From the IMG/VR virus record IMGVR_UViG_3300010354_000333, positions 1 to 32,249 of that record: DNA of 32,249 nucleotides; one strand, written 5' to 3'. The position numbers and the translations under genes were made by a program. Origin of the DNA: a virus. Shown here one piece after another: positions 22,901-30,900 of this stretch (position 1 is the stretch's first letter; each line of letters starts with the position of its first letter). The notes under the pieces were generated by a model. The model saw nothing but the letters and a program-made list of their open reading frames with translations, did not search any database and had not been told where the DNA came from.

Positions 22901-23137
22901 CCCATACAAAAGGTAAGATACCATGTGTATTAGCTCTGGACTCATGTCTGTTTTAGCATGAACAATGTCGCCACCAATAGTAATGATGCTGTTAGTTGGT
23001 AGCTGTTTTGCTGCTTCAAATAATTTGTCAAACACAAGCTTAAACTCCTTATGTCTTTTCCAATTGCGAATGTGCACATCAGCTATGTGCAGTATCTTAT
23101 CTACAGTTTTAAGCTCTGATTTTATTTTATTTATCAT
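19970..23137 (-). CDS. Fused Mre11-Rad50 (gp47-gp46 / SbcD-SbcC) recombination exonuclease
   Basis: 1055 residues in one open frame with no frameshift. Residues 1 to about 365 are the Mre11/gp47 phosphoesterase: DVH at 20-22, GGD at 55-57, GNHD at 91-94, HGT at 164-166, GHD at 189-191 and GDIH at 196-199, so every metal-binding motif is present. From about 375 the Rad50/gp46 ATPase begins: Walker A APNHAGKS at 408-415, helical arms about 560-890, zinc hook CKYC at 731-734, signature ASGME at 966-970 and Walker B FIAIDEG with Asp997-Glu998. In T4 the two are separate genes that resect DNA ends for recombination-dependent replication and host DNA breakdown; here stoichiometry is fixed at 1:1. 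The ATG overlaps the primase stop as ATGA. Confidence 0.95.
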   Translation of the reverse strand: MINKIKSELKTVDKILHIADVHIRNWKRHKEFKLVFDKLFEAAKQLPTNSIITIGGDIVHAKTDMSPELIHMVSYLLYGLADIRPTVVICGNHDTNLNNNNRLDALTPIVEAKNHPNLYYLRDSGVHKIGDVLINVMSLLDSSDKYKTADKIETKRKCLIGMYHGTIANSKVDSGMNIAHGLDWDIFAGHDLVLLGDIHKRQVLCESNPLMFYPGSTVQQNFGESYEGHGYAIVDCNNLTVEFFDIPNEYGYFTLEIDQGILPSNLPITQRTNVRLKTTNTTPAQIKKVLAEIRKVYKNSDIIVNNLDKTKGIAQLEVEESFGNIDVRSVDYQSKLIVDYITQFNLDDELVSKILDINKGLNQSIAGAEIVRNVAWSPKQFEFSNMFSYGEGNVVSFDKLNGTCGLFAPNHAGKSAILDALCFCLFDHSFRASKAEQVLNRKKDNFWCKFNFEINGTDFFIEKTATRYAKGPLAGKLRVDINFWYTNEEGQQVSLNGEQRRDTDKIIQSYVGTFEDFILTALSLQGNNSNFIEKTQGERKDLLANFLDLKIFDTLYDTANKEIKTTTILLEEYQKQDFETLLGDAQSALDTNSKSYIDQELNQANQTTLIDKINAQILQLAKDIKPNAAEGLDINSLNAQRTKKEQEIAAKQSELTKCDLRVGKLQHEIEECSNRMLQYDELQLSIAYSELSTKAKHKSDLDQKLQHYKLTIAAKLDKLTKLEEHEYDPNCKYCTSNVFVKDAIKTKEELENDKKLIAEFLTQRKTVEQYLIDNQQVQSNYEKLKQEQSKLSQLEQQLQLQQANHTSIKSQLEAYQTSLQQTQNQIKVYEDNLSIIKYNKELNAQINQLTTELTEEKRKAEAISKKLQEIHGKIKVSEGTIQQCEKNIEHMQQLSEKQTAYEYYLKAVCRDGIPYALISKAIPYLQAQVNNILGQVVDFTVEIETDGKNINVYINYDDNKWPLELASGMERFISSLAIRVALIKITNLPKPNFIAIDEGLGVLDSSNLNSMHMLFNHLKDMFKFNLVISHIDVVRDMVDSIITIDRKDELSYIRC

Positions 23138-24060
23138 ATTGCCATTTTTAGCGAAACTAAGTCAAATAAATCGATGTTTGTAGTTTCGTTAATCTTACTT
23201 TGCATGTTTTCAAATCCTGTGTCGTTTGGGTCTTGTGTTAGTTGTATTAGCTTTACTTCAACGCCATTGTTAACAAAATACTCTATTTCAACTAAAGCGT
23301 CTGCTACTGCATCGGGATCCAGTGCTAGGTGTATTGTTTGTACGCGTTGTTCTATTATTTTTGATTTCAACTTACTCAATATCTTTTTACCAAACAGCGG
23401 CACTGCGTTACGCTTTGTTGTGATTGCATCAAAAACTCCCTCAACAATTGTAATAGGTTGTGTCCAATCTATTATAGACTCAAACCCAATAATATCTTTT
23501 GTGCTGTCTGGGTTTTTGTGTTTTATCGTTGGTGTTGCGTAGAAGCTTCTTCCAACAAAATAATTTAACATTCCGTTGCTGTCGTAACTTGGTACAATAA
23601 TCATTCCGCTGTAGTCACCACTTTCGCAATAGCCTATTTGGTATTTTAAAATATCGTACTTTGTTAGCTTTCTTTTTTCTAAAAGATAGTGTATAGCGTT
23701 TTTAAAAAAAGGACTATTAACACTCCCTTTCCACATCGGTATGTACTCTAGCGGTAAAGTTACTTGCGTACTCTTGGTTTCTGCAAAACCATTGTTGTTT
23801 GGCTTTTTAGATGTTAGTTCTAAAGCTTTTATGTATAATGGCTTAGGTGCATTAGACTTGCCTAGTAAAGTAGCTATAGATCTTCCTTTAGTGTTACAAA
23901 CCCAACAATGATATACCTCTGATAAAAAGTTGACTTGTAGCTTTTTCTTGTAATGGTTACAGAACGGGCAGAAATAACTTGTTTCCCCATTTTTAGCCAT
24001 AGTTCCATGTCCTAAATGACTATCTACTATTTGCTTAAGTTGTAACTGGTTTACGTCCAT
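23134..24060 (-). CDS. gp61: DNA primase (T4 gp61/DnaG type)
   Basis: 308 residues, close to T4 gp61 (342). It makes RNA primers for lagging-strand synthesis. The N-terminal zinc finger has Cys31-x2-Cys34 (CPFCNHYKKK) and Cys52-x2-Cys55 (HCWVC). A linker and the primase core follow, with GMIIVPSYDSNGMLNYFVGR at about 152-171. The TOPRIM domain has VEGVFDA with Glu207 and LALDPDA with Asp248 and Asp250, the metal-binding acidic residues. The partner helicase (gp41 type) is not in this window. Its 3' end overlaps the start of the Mre11-Rad50 gene by 4 bases, so the two are probably translated together. Confidence 0.92.
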   Translation of the reverse strand: MDVNQLQLKQIVDSHLGHGTMAKNGETSYFCPFCNHYKKKLQVNFLSEVYHCWVCNTKGRSIATLLGKSNAPKPLYIKALELTSKKPNNNGFAETKSTQVTLPLEYIPMWKGSVNSPFFKNAIHYLLEKRKLTKYDILKYQIGYCESGDYSGMIIVPSYDSNGMLNYFVGRSFYATPTIKHKNPDSTKDIIGFESIIDWTQPITIVEGVFDAITTKRNAVPLFGKKILSKLKSKIIEQRVQTIHLALDPDAVADALVEIEYFVNNGVEVKLIQLTQDPNDTGFENMQSKINETTNIDLFDLVSLKMAI

Positions 24061-24077
24061 ATAAACAACTATACGCC

Positions 24078-24485
24078 TTATTTTTTCTCATTCAACCACT
24101 CTTGTGGTATAGTTTTATCTGCGTACATAAACCCATGTTTTTTACACCAGTTTGCGTACGTTGTTGGTGATCCTTTTCTAATTTTGTTTTTGGAATTTTG
24201 AAATACAAATCTAATGTCTAGTTCCGGATGTTGCTGTTTAATCAGTATATGCTTTTTTCTATCTGCTAGAACAAACCTACCTTTTGTTTCTATAAAAATT
24301 CCATTGGGAAGACGGAAATCTGGTGTGTACTCGTGGTGTGATATTGGTATTGTGTATAGTACTTTGTGTTGTTCATACTGTCCATCAATTCCTTCTTGCT
24401 TAAGGATAGCATCAACTGACTCCTCTAAACCACTTCTATAACCTTTATGCCTTGCAATTTTAATTGTAACTTTTTTTTTACTCAT
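24078..24485 (-). CDS. Endonuclease I, Holliday-junction resolvase (T7 gp3-like)
   Basis: 135 residues against 149 in T7 gp3. It resolves branched DNA and four-way junctions before packaging. Similarity to the T7 enzyme as I remember it is very high over KGYRSGLEE, YTPDFRLPNGIFIETKGR, RKKHILIKQQHPELDIRFVF and KGSPTTYANWCKKHG. The catalytic residues align with T7 Glu20, Asp55, Glu65 and Lys67: here Glu21, Asp56, Glu66 and Lys68, all present. The start overlaps the stop of the 537-residue structural gene as TAATG. T4 itself uses the unrelated gp49 (endonuclease VII) for this step; none is visible here. Confidence 0.95.
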   Translation of the reverse strand: MSKKKVTIKIARHKGYRSGLEESVDAILKQEGIDGQYEQHKVLYTIPISHHEYTPDFRLPNGIFIETKGRFVLADRKKHILIKQQHPELDIRFVFQNSKNKIRKGSPTTYANWCKKHGFMYADKTIPQEWLNEKK

Positions 24486-26098
24486 TAGACGTCGTATTTT
24501 ATTATAAAAGTTGTATCAACATTTTGTGGCAATTGTATAGGTTGCGTAACTGTTCCTACAACTAACAGCCTATTTCTATCATCATACAAACCAATACGTG
24601 TGATGTATGGTTTAAATTGCGATCCAGTAGCAAAGTCTGCTAAGACGTAGCTTTCAGCAACTGGATCGTATGCGTGTGCTGACGGATTGTTAGTGAATTG
24701 CAGTTCACCTGGAGTAACAGTGCAGCTGACCTCTACTTCATTTATAGTAGTAGTTCCTCTATACTTTAAACTATCTATTCCATAAGCTTCTATGCTTTCA
24801 ACTACTTTTTTATCCGTTACTACTACAAATCCTTGTCTTCGAAAAACATTTCCTACTGTTTGATATATGTTGTTTCTTCCACCTGATTGTGCACTACCTG
24901 AAAGCAAATATATTAGCCCAGTATTCACTGTTGCTGTATCTACCGATTGCTTTAAAAATGCTATGTTTCCAAACACACCATTAGAACCACTGAAACCATT
25001 TTCATCAGCTCCTACGTAAATTGAAGCGTTGTTAATGCAAAAACCATCACGCGAAGCACTTCTAAATGTATCTGTAAAGGTAATTGCTTTTATGTCAGTT
25101 CCACTATCTCCTGTGCCTGATGCTGTGTGATATGCTAATGTGAATAGGCTTTGACTTCTTGTTAGTACTATTGGCCCTGGTGCAATTGGTGCTGATGATG
25201 TCACTTTTAGTGTAGTTCCTCCATCACTTTTTTCAAAAACCAACCTCTTAGCGTTGTCCAAGGATAGTCTATACGGATATCTGTATACTAAAGCTCTTTT
25301 TGGACGTCCTTCTAAGTCTGTACCTTGATTTTCGTATAATTGCTTTTTTTGTAATAAAATACAGTTGCCACTGCCACTATAATTTAAAGTGATTGTGTAG
25401 TCCCTATCTTGGAAGTTATACCATTCGCTCATTACAGGGTCAATCCTAATTGAACTACTATTAGGGTATGTTGTGTTGTCTAGTTTTAGCTCAGTTTCAA
25501 AAGCAGATGCCGTTACTTGAGCATTAAACAAAGACACTTCTGCCGGGCTTTCATCCGAAACTGCTTGAGTAAATTCTGTTATTGTTTTTCCAAATTGCCA
25601 TGTATATATTGATGGCTTTAAGTTAAATACAACATTACTTGCACTTACTTGATAAGCTAACGATGCTTGTGTTCTAAGATTACCATGAATGTCATCCACA
25701 AACGTAACACCATTAACAACCATTTCAAAAGTTGTTGGTTCAATACGTTCACCATATTCTGTTTGCGGTATACTAATTACCAACGCTTTATTGCTTAGAA
25801 AGCGAGGTTGGTTTTTTGGATTTGTTGTATCGCCTAAAGCAGCTTTTGGATTTGTGTAGTAAAATCTATAAAATTGCGCGTCAGTTCCGTACCAAATTGT
25901 ATTTACGGATCTATCGTTGGTTGTATTTACAATGAACTCGTTTGCGTAGTACGGTTCATTGTAAATATCTTCCTTTCCATCCGGAACTTTAAGATTTATA
26001 GCTGCCGAGTACGTTGTGTATACTGTGCTACGTCTATAAGCCTTAAAGGGTGTTAGCCTTATATCAGACGCGTCTAGGTTTTTAAATACGCCAGACAT
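24485..26098 (-). CDS. Virion structural protein, paralogue of the 350-residue neighbour
   Basis: 537 residues, beta-rich. The C-terminal part ELQFTNNPSAHAYD, then YITRIGLYDDRNRLLVVG and TQPIQLP, aligns with the neighbour encoded at 26112-27164 (FNFTNNPTF, YITSVGLYDNVNRLLAVA, SQPLLKS). An earlier segment ALVISIPQTEYGERIEPTTF also matches its FVINIQRARYRQKIDPGNW. The extra ~190 residues lie in the middle. I recall such pairs from marine T4-like phages as structural genes, possibly baseplate or tail-fibre-base components. No catalytic motif. Confidence 0.75.
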   Translation of the reverse strand: MSGVFKNLDASDIRLTPFKAYRRSTVYTTYSAAINLKVPDGKEDIYNEPYYANEFIVNTTNDRSVNTIWYGTDAQFYRFYYTNPKAALGDTTNPKNQPRFLSNKALVISIPQTEYGERIEPTTFEMVVNGVTFVDDIHGNLRTQASLAYQVSASNVVFNLKPSIYTWQFGKTITEFTQAVSDESPAEVSLFNAQVTASAFETELKLDNTTYPNSSSIRIDPVMSEWYNFQDRDYTITLNYSGSGNCILLQKKQLYENQGTDLEGRPKRALVYRYPYRLSLDNAKRLVFEKSDGGTTLKVTSSAPIAPGPIVLTRSQSLFTLAYHTASGTGDSGTDIKAITFTDTFRSASRDGFCINNASIYVGADENGFSGSNGVFGNIAFLKQSVDTATVNTGLIYLLSGSAQSGGRNNIYQTVGNVFRRQGFVVVTDKKVVESIEAYGIDSLKYRGTTTINEVEVSCTVTPGELQFTNNPSAHAYDPVAESYVLADFATGSQFKPYITRIGLYDDRNRLLVVGTVTQPIQLPQNVDTTFIIKYDV

Positions 26099-26111
26099 TC
26101 ATTTTATAACC

Positions 26112-27164
26112 TTAGTAATCTAATTTTACTTTTATCAAAACCTCTCTTTGGAAGCTTTTTAATAGCGGTTGACTAAGTTTAGCTACTGCTAGTAATCGAT
26201 TAACGTTATCGTACAGGCCTACACTTGTTATATATACACTCGGATTTCCATACATTTGCGGGTATAAAAAGGCACCTGCTGTTGATCCTGAGGCTACAAA
26301 GGTAGGGTTGTTTGTAAAATTAAATTGCTTGTTTGTGATCCTTACAAAATAGTGTGTTGAGTTTATCTTTTCCTCACTTCTTGCAGCAAAGTAACTTGAT
26401 CCACTGATTCGTTTAAATAATTCAACATGGTTTTTAGTAGTGTTACTAGTTGACCCCGAATTCCAAATATTCATTTGCGCTGATGCTGATACCTGAGATG
26501 CATTTAATACAATGATTCCTGAATCTGGATAGAATAATCCCATCTGTGGTATACCACTAGCGGTCGTAGCTCCAGAACCACTATATACTGCAAATACTCT
26601 ACCAGTTGCGTTTACGTTTGGATTTTCTCCTGCTCCGCTACCATCAATTAAACTAACATAATTAGTTGTCCAGTTAGCTGCCGTAGAGCCACGACCAATT
26701 CTTAATTCCCAGTTTCCTGGATCGATTTTTTGACGGTATCTTGCTCGTTGTATGTTTATTACAAAAATGTCATTTGGATTAACGCCTCCAAAAGTAAATT
26801 GATTGTCCGTTGGCGGTAGTAGAAGGTTTCTATACTGTCCGTAAATTGCTCTAGATGGCGTGTCATTTACATTTTGTCCAGTTGTGTTTGGATCTCCAGT
26901 AGATCCACTACCCCTTATATTACCATATGCAAGTGCAAATTGCTGTTCTGCATCTGTGCGAGTTTCAGGATCTCTATGGTAGACATCAACGTAGTAAGCG
27001 CCTGCTATATCCATCTGAGTTGATGAGGTGAAAAAACCTACACCACTTAAATAGCTTTGGGAAAGTGGATTGATTCTTTCTGACCATAGTGGGGTACTCA
27101 CAATTTGTACGTCTCCACCAATTATGTCGTCTGCAGGATTAAAGATTTTATATACTTCAGCCAT
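26112..27164 (-). CDS. Virion structural protein, baseplate/tail type
   Basis: 350 residues, beta-rich, beginning MAEVYKIFNPADDIIGGDVQ. It contains TPSRAIYGQYRNLLLPPTDN and INIQRARYRQKIDPGNWELR, which I recall as hallmarks of an uncharacterised structural family in marine T4-like phages. Its C-terminal domain is shared with the downstream 537-residue protein. The leader has an A-rich run (AATAAATAAATAAAATAAT) and no Shine-Dalgarno sequence. Placement in the tail or baseplate is inferred from neighbours. Confidence 0.78.
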   Translation of the reverse strand: MAEVYKIFNPADDIIGGDVQIVSTPLWSERINPLSQSYLSGVGFFTSSTQMDIAGAYYVDVYHRDPETRTDAEQQFALAYGNIRGSGSTGDPNTTGQNVNDTPSRAIYGQYRNLLLPPTDNQFTFGGVNPNDIFVINIQRARYRQKIDPGNWELRIGRGSTAANWTTNYVSLIDGSGAGENPNVNATGRVFAVYSGSGATTASGIPQMGLFYPDSGIIVLNASQVSASAQMNIWNSGSTSNTTKNHVELFKRISGSSYFAARSEEKINSTHYFVRITNKQFNFTNNPTFVASGSTAGAFLYPQMYGNPSVYITSVGLYDNVNRLLAVAKLSQPLLKSFQREVLIKVKLDY

Positions 27165-27196
27165 ATTATTTTATTTATTTATTCTTTTGTTTTTGT

Positions 27197-27931
27197 TTAT
27201 TTAGCTCCTCCGGTTGCTTGTTGAGTGGTTGATATGTCTGCTATGTTGTTTGGCAATATTGTTACATTTACAGTTTTGAATCCACCAGTCTCGTTTGCTA
27301 TGATAGTTAGCAACAAGTTTCTTTGAACTGTTGTTGCTCTAGGTGCCAATAAGAACTTTCTACCTACAGCATATGCTGCAACACCGCCTTGTGCTACTCC
27401 TGCGACTTCGTCATCTAAGAAGTTTGTTATGCCACTAGCTTCAAAGCGCGCTTCTAATTGTTGTTGGTTTGCTACAGCTGCGTTGGCTAATTGTCCACCA
27501 GGAGCTACTGTCAGTTTGCAGAACTGATTGTTTGATATAATTGCTGTGTATCCTAGTGTGTTGTTTGCTCCTGCCAGGTTAGTAACAGTTGGAGTTACTA
27601 CTTCATCTGCATTAGTATTTGAAAGTACCAAGTTAGGATTTCCTATAGAGATGATTGGGATACCACCAATGTTTTTTGGTAGCGTTACTAACTTGTATCG
27701 CAACATTTGTGTGTCGTCTGGATTTGCTTCTATAATAGGCATATCTTCGATAACTGCACCATAATAGTTGCTGCCCAGTGTGTGAGCAGGGTTCCATAAT
27801 GTATAATCAATTTCGTCGTCAGATAAAGCAAATTTAGTAATGTTAATTTGCCCACCTGCTGCTAAGATCCTTCTTCCTGTGTTTGTTAAAATCGCATCAA
27901 CTGTTACCGTTGAATTATCTAAGTATCCCAT
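27197..27931 (-). CDS. Conserved virion structural protein (MGYLDN family)
   Basis: 244 residues. The N-terminus MGYLDNSTVTVDAILTNTGR, then ITKFALSDDEIDYTLWNPAH, NYYGAVIEDMPIIEANPDDT and MLRYKLVTLPKN, is a well-conserved pattern I recall in T4-like phages from marine samples, annotated as structural or hypothetical. The C-terminal half is low in charge and beta-rich with an Ig-like flavour (KTVNVTILPNN). It lies between the giant repeat protein and the paralogous pair, suggesting a tail or baseplate role. Confidence 0.82.
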   Translation of the reverse strand: MGYLDNSTVTVDAILTNTGRRILAAGGQINITKFALSDDEIDYTLWNPAHTLGSNYYGAVIEDMPIIEANPDDTQMLRYKLVTLPKNIGGIPIISIGNPNLVLSNTNADEVVTPTVTNLAGANNTLGYTAIISNNQFCKLTVAPGGQLANAAVANQQQLEARFEASGITNFLDDEVAGVAQGGVAAYAVGRKFLLAPRATTVQRNLLLTIIANETGGFKTVNVTILPNNIADISTTQQATGGAK

Positions 27932-27949
27932 AGTTTATTGTTTTTTTAT

Positions 27950-27956
27950 ATAAATA
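27950..27956 (-). promoter_or_regulatory. TATTTAT box before the 27931 start
   Basis: Coding strand GATATATTTATATAAA, in the 53-base gap after the giant repeat gene, 18 bases before the ATG. It shares the heptamer with seven other sites and has the longest spacing among them. Confidence 0.45.
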
Positions 27957-27984
27957 TATCGCTAATTGTTTTTTGTATGTTTTT

Positions 27985-30900
27985 TTATTTGAATTCAAAA
28001 TTTCCTTGAGATGATGGTTTAACTTTTATACCAAAAGTCGGCTTATCTGATTGTATTATAGTTACCACAGGACCTTTATCTATTGTATCCGGGCTATCTT
28101 GGTTGAAATCTGGTGATGTTAATTTACATCCACCGTATTTCAAATTAAACAATCCTTTTGATGCGTATGGTCCTACATGCCAATCTTGTACTTGCGCTGG
28201 TGGTTCATATATTCGATCTACTGTGAGTAAATCAAACGCTAATACAATTTGACCACCACTAGTAGTAATATTAGCTGCTGGCCTGAATCTTAGGCCTAAA
28301 TCGTAGTAACCCCCTACGTATGTTTTATCGTTTAAATTTTGACTTGCAATATAATTTTCGTAAATTCTTAGTTGGTTATATGTTAGCTCAATTTGCACTG
28401 TTTCCCCTGGTATTAGTGGTATACTTGTTTGTATTGGTTTGTAGTTAGTATCAGAGCTTCCAGTTACTGTGTTTGGTGTGTATAAGTCGCAAAATCCCGT
28501 TAAGTCTTGCGTACGATAAAACCCAATATCATTTTCTATAGCTGTAGGTCCTCCAATTGATCCATATAAATTAACCTCACTTATCCAAGCTACTCGTATT
28601 TTTATGCGATATTTTGTATAGAACCTTTCTTTTTTTGTTGCTGCTCTTGGTAACCCAAATACCATATTAGGGCGGCCGTGCCAAAGGCTTGATGTAACTA
28701 AAAATCCAGCTGGTGATGGACTGTAGCTGGTATCACCCGCTAAGGTTGGGTCATCACCAGTCCAACACATTAGTATTGGTGTTACTGTAGAGCTATAGGT
28801 TCCATACACAGCACCAGGAAATGTCGTTGTTGTTACTTGCCAAAAACTTGTAGTTGGTGGCATATCATATATTGCATTTGTAAAGCCAGCATTACCATTT
28901 TGGTTACTAAATGTTAACGGTGTGTTAAATCTAACCCTAAAATTATTTAAAGTTAGTTGTGTTGCAGCTCGAGTTGTTGGATTAACTATATTTCCAATTT
29001 GCCATCTACTGTCATCTGGTAATCTGTTGGCGGTTTTATTTGGCCTTCCTGGTGCTTTAAGTCTCCACTGCTCTGTTGGGTCTACGTAATTATCTCCATA
29101 TATTATGGAGTGTGATACTAGTGGATCTACAATTGTTGTCACTGGTACAGTTGCACCCTCTCCTACTCCCATTGGTCGCCAACGAGATGTTATATCTGTT
29201 GAAATTTGTTCGTACTCTTGTGCCGTTATTGATCCGTTACTTGGATACTCTGCTAGAAACTTAGCAAATGTATTATACCCACCTATTAAGTTTCCTTGGT
29301 AATCAGGTACATCCATATAGTTGCTTATATACCTTTCGGTCATAATGTCAGAAAACTTGTGATTGTCACTTTGCAATCCAATTGGGTTGCTATAATCACT
29401 TCTAACGCTAGGTACTGATATAAAATCAGCTGAGTTTGATACTAGGCCATATCCTGTATATACGGTTGGATCTGCAACTGGTCCTACCCACGTATAGAAT
29501 TGATACTGCGATGCTTTAATCCCTGCATACGCTTGTATTGTGTCTTCTAACGATTCTTTTTGCCGAATTGGTGCACCATCAACATAGGTTAGCTGATCTT
29601 TAGTACCTTGTGAGGTTATGGACTTGTTGTTGTATTCATTAACTTTTGCCGTTGTCACATAGAGCTCACGATCTTGAAGCACTACCTCGTGTTGTTTATA
29701 TTGGGTACCTATAACAACGGTTTCTGACGGTATATCTATGCCTTTATCGAAGCTTGTTGTAAACTCATCCTTATCCATTTGCACTAAGGTAGTTTCGGCA
29801 CTCACACCCCTAGTTCTTGTTAAGTCAATTCCACTATCGTTTATAATAGTAGACGGATCTGTGTCAGGTTCTACTATCAGCGTATCAGCACTTATACCCC
29901 TAGTCCTTGTTAAGTCAATTCCACCATCGTTTACAGTTGTAAATGGATCTGTGTCAGGCTCTACTATTAGCGTATCAGCACTTATACCCCTAGTCCTTGT
30001 TAAGTCAATTCCACTATCGTTTACAGTTGTAAATGGATCTACATCTGGCTCTACTATTGTGGTATTAGCACTTATACCTCTAGTTCTCGTTAAGTCAATA
30101 CCTATTGGATTATAATACTTATCTGCTTCATTTGCTGATAACCATTTTTGTAAACTTTTAGCGTAGGATTTGCTATCATTAGATCCACTTGCTATGAGTT
30201 GCTCTACCCGATCTCTAGTTTGTGTAAGTGGATTATCGTAATATTCTCTTTTAGGCTTTCCAGTATAAAACTCACCATTACTTCTTACGTGGTAAGTTCC
30301 TCGATAGATCTGTCCAGTGCTTTTGAGCAGTAAAACGGGTTGAACGCCATCATTACTTCCTTTTGTATAATAAAAATTATCGTAGGGTGATGCAGCTGAG
30401 TTACCTACTTTAGTCACTGACACCTCTCCACTACCTCTAACATAAAAAAATGGTCGTTTTATTTCAATACCATTAGTAAAGGCTGTTGTAAATGGATCTG
30501 TATCCGGTTCTACTATTGTAGTGGTTGCACTAATTCCACGTGTTTTAGTTAAATCAATACCCTCTGCAAATGCTCGAGTGAATGGATCAGTATCTGGTTC
30601 CACTATCGTTGTATTGGCACTAATTCCACGTGATTTAGTTAAATCAATACCATCTGCATATGCAGTAGTAAATGGATCAGTATCCGGTTCTACTATTAGC
30701 GTATCAGCGCTTATGCCTCTTGTTTTAGTTAAATCTATCCCATCTGCATATGCAGTAGTAAATGGATCAGTATCCGGTTCTACTATTGTAGTATTAGCGC
30801 TTATACCTCTCGATCTTGTCAGATCAATTCCATATGGATTGTAATACTTGTCAGCTTCGTTTCCAGTTAACCATCTAAACAACGCTTTAACGTATAAAGC

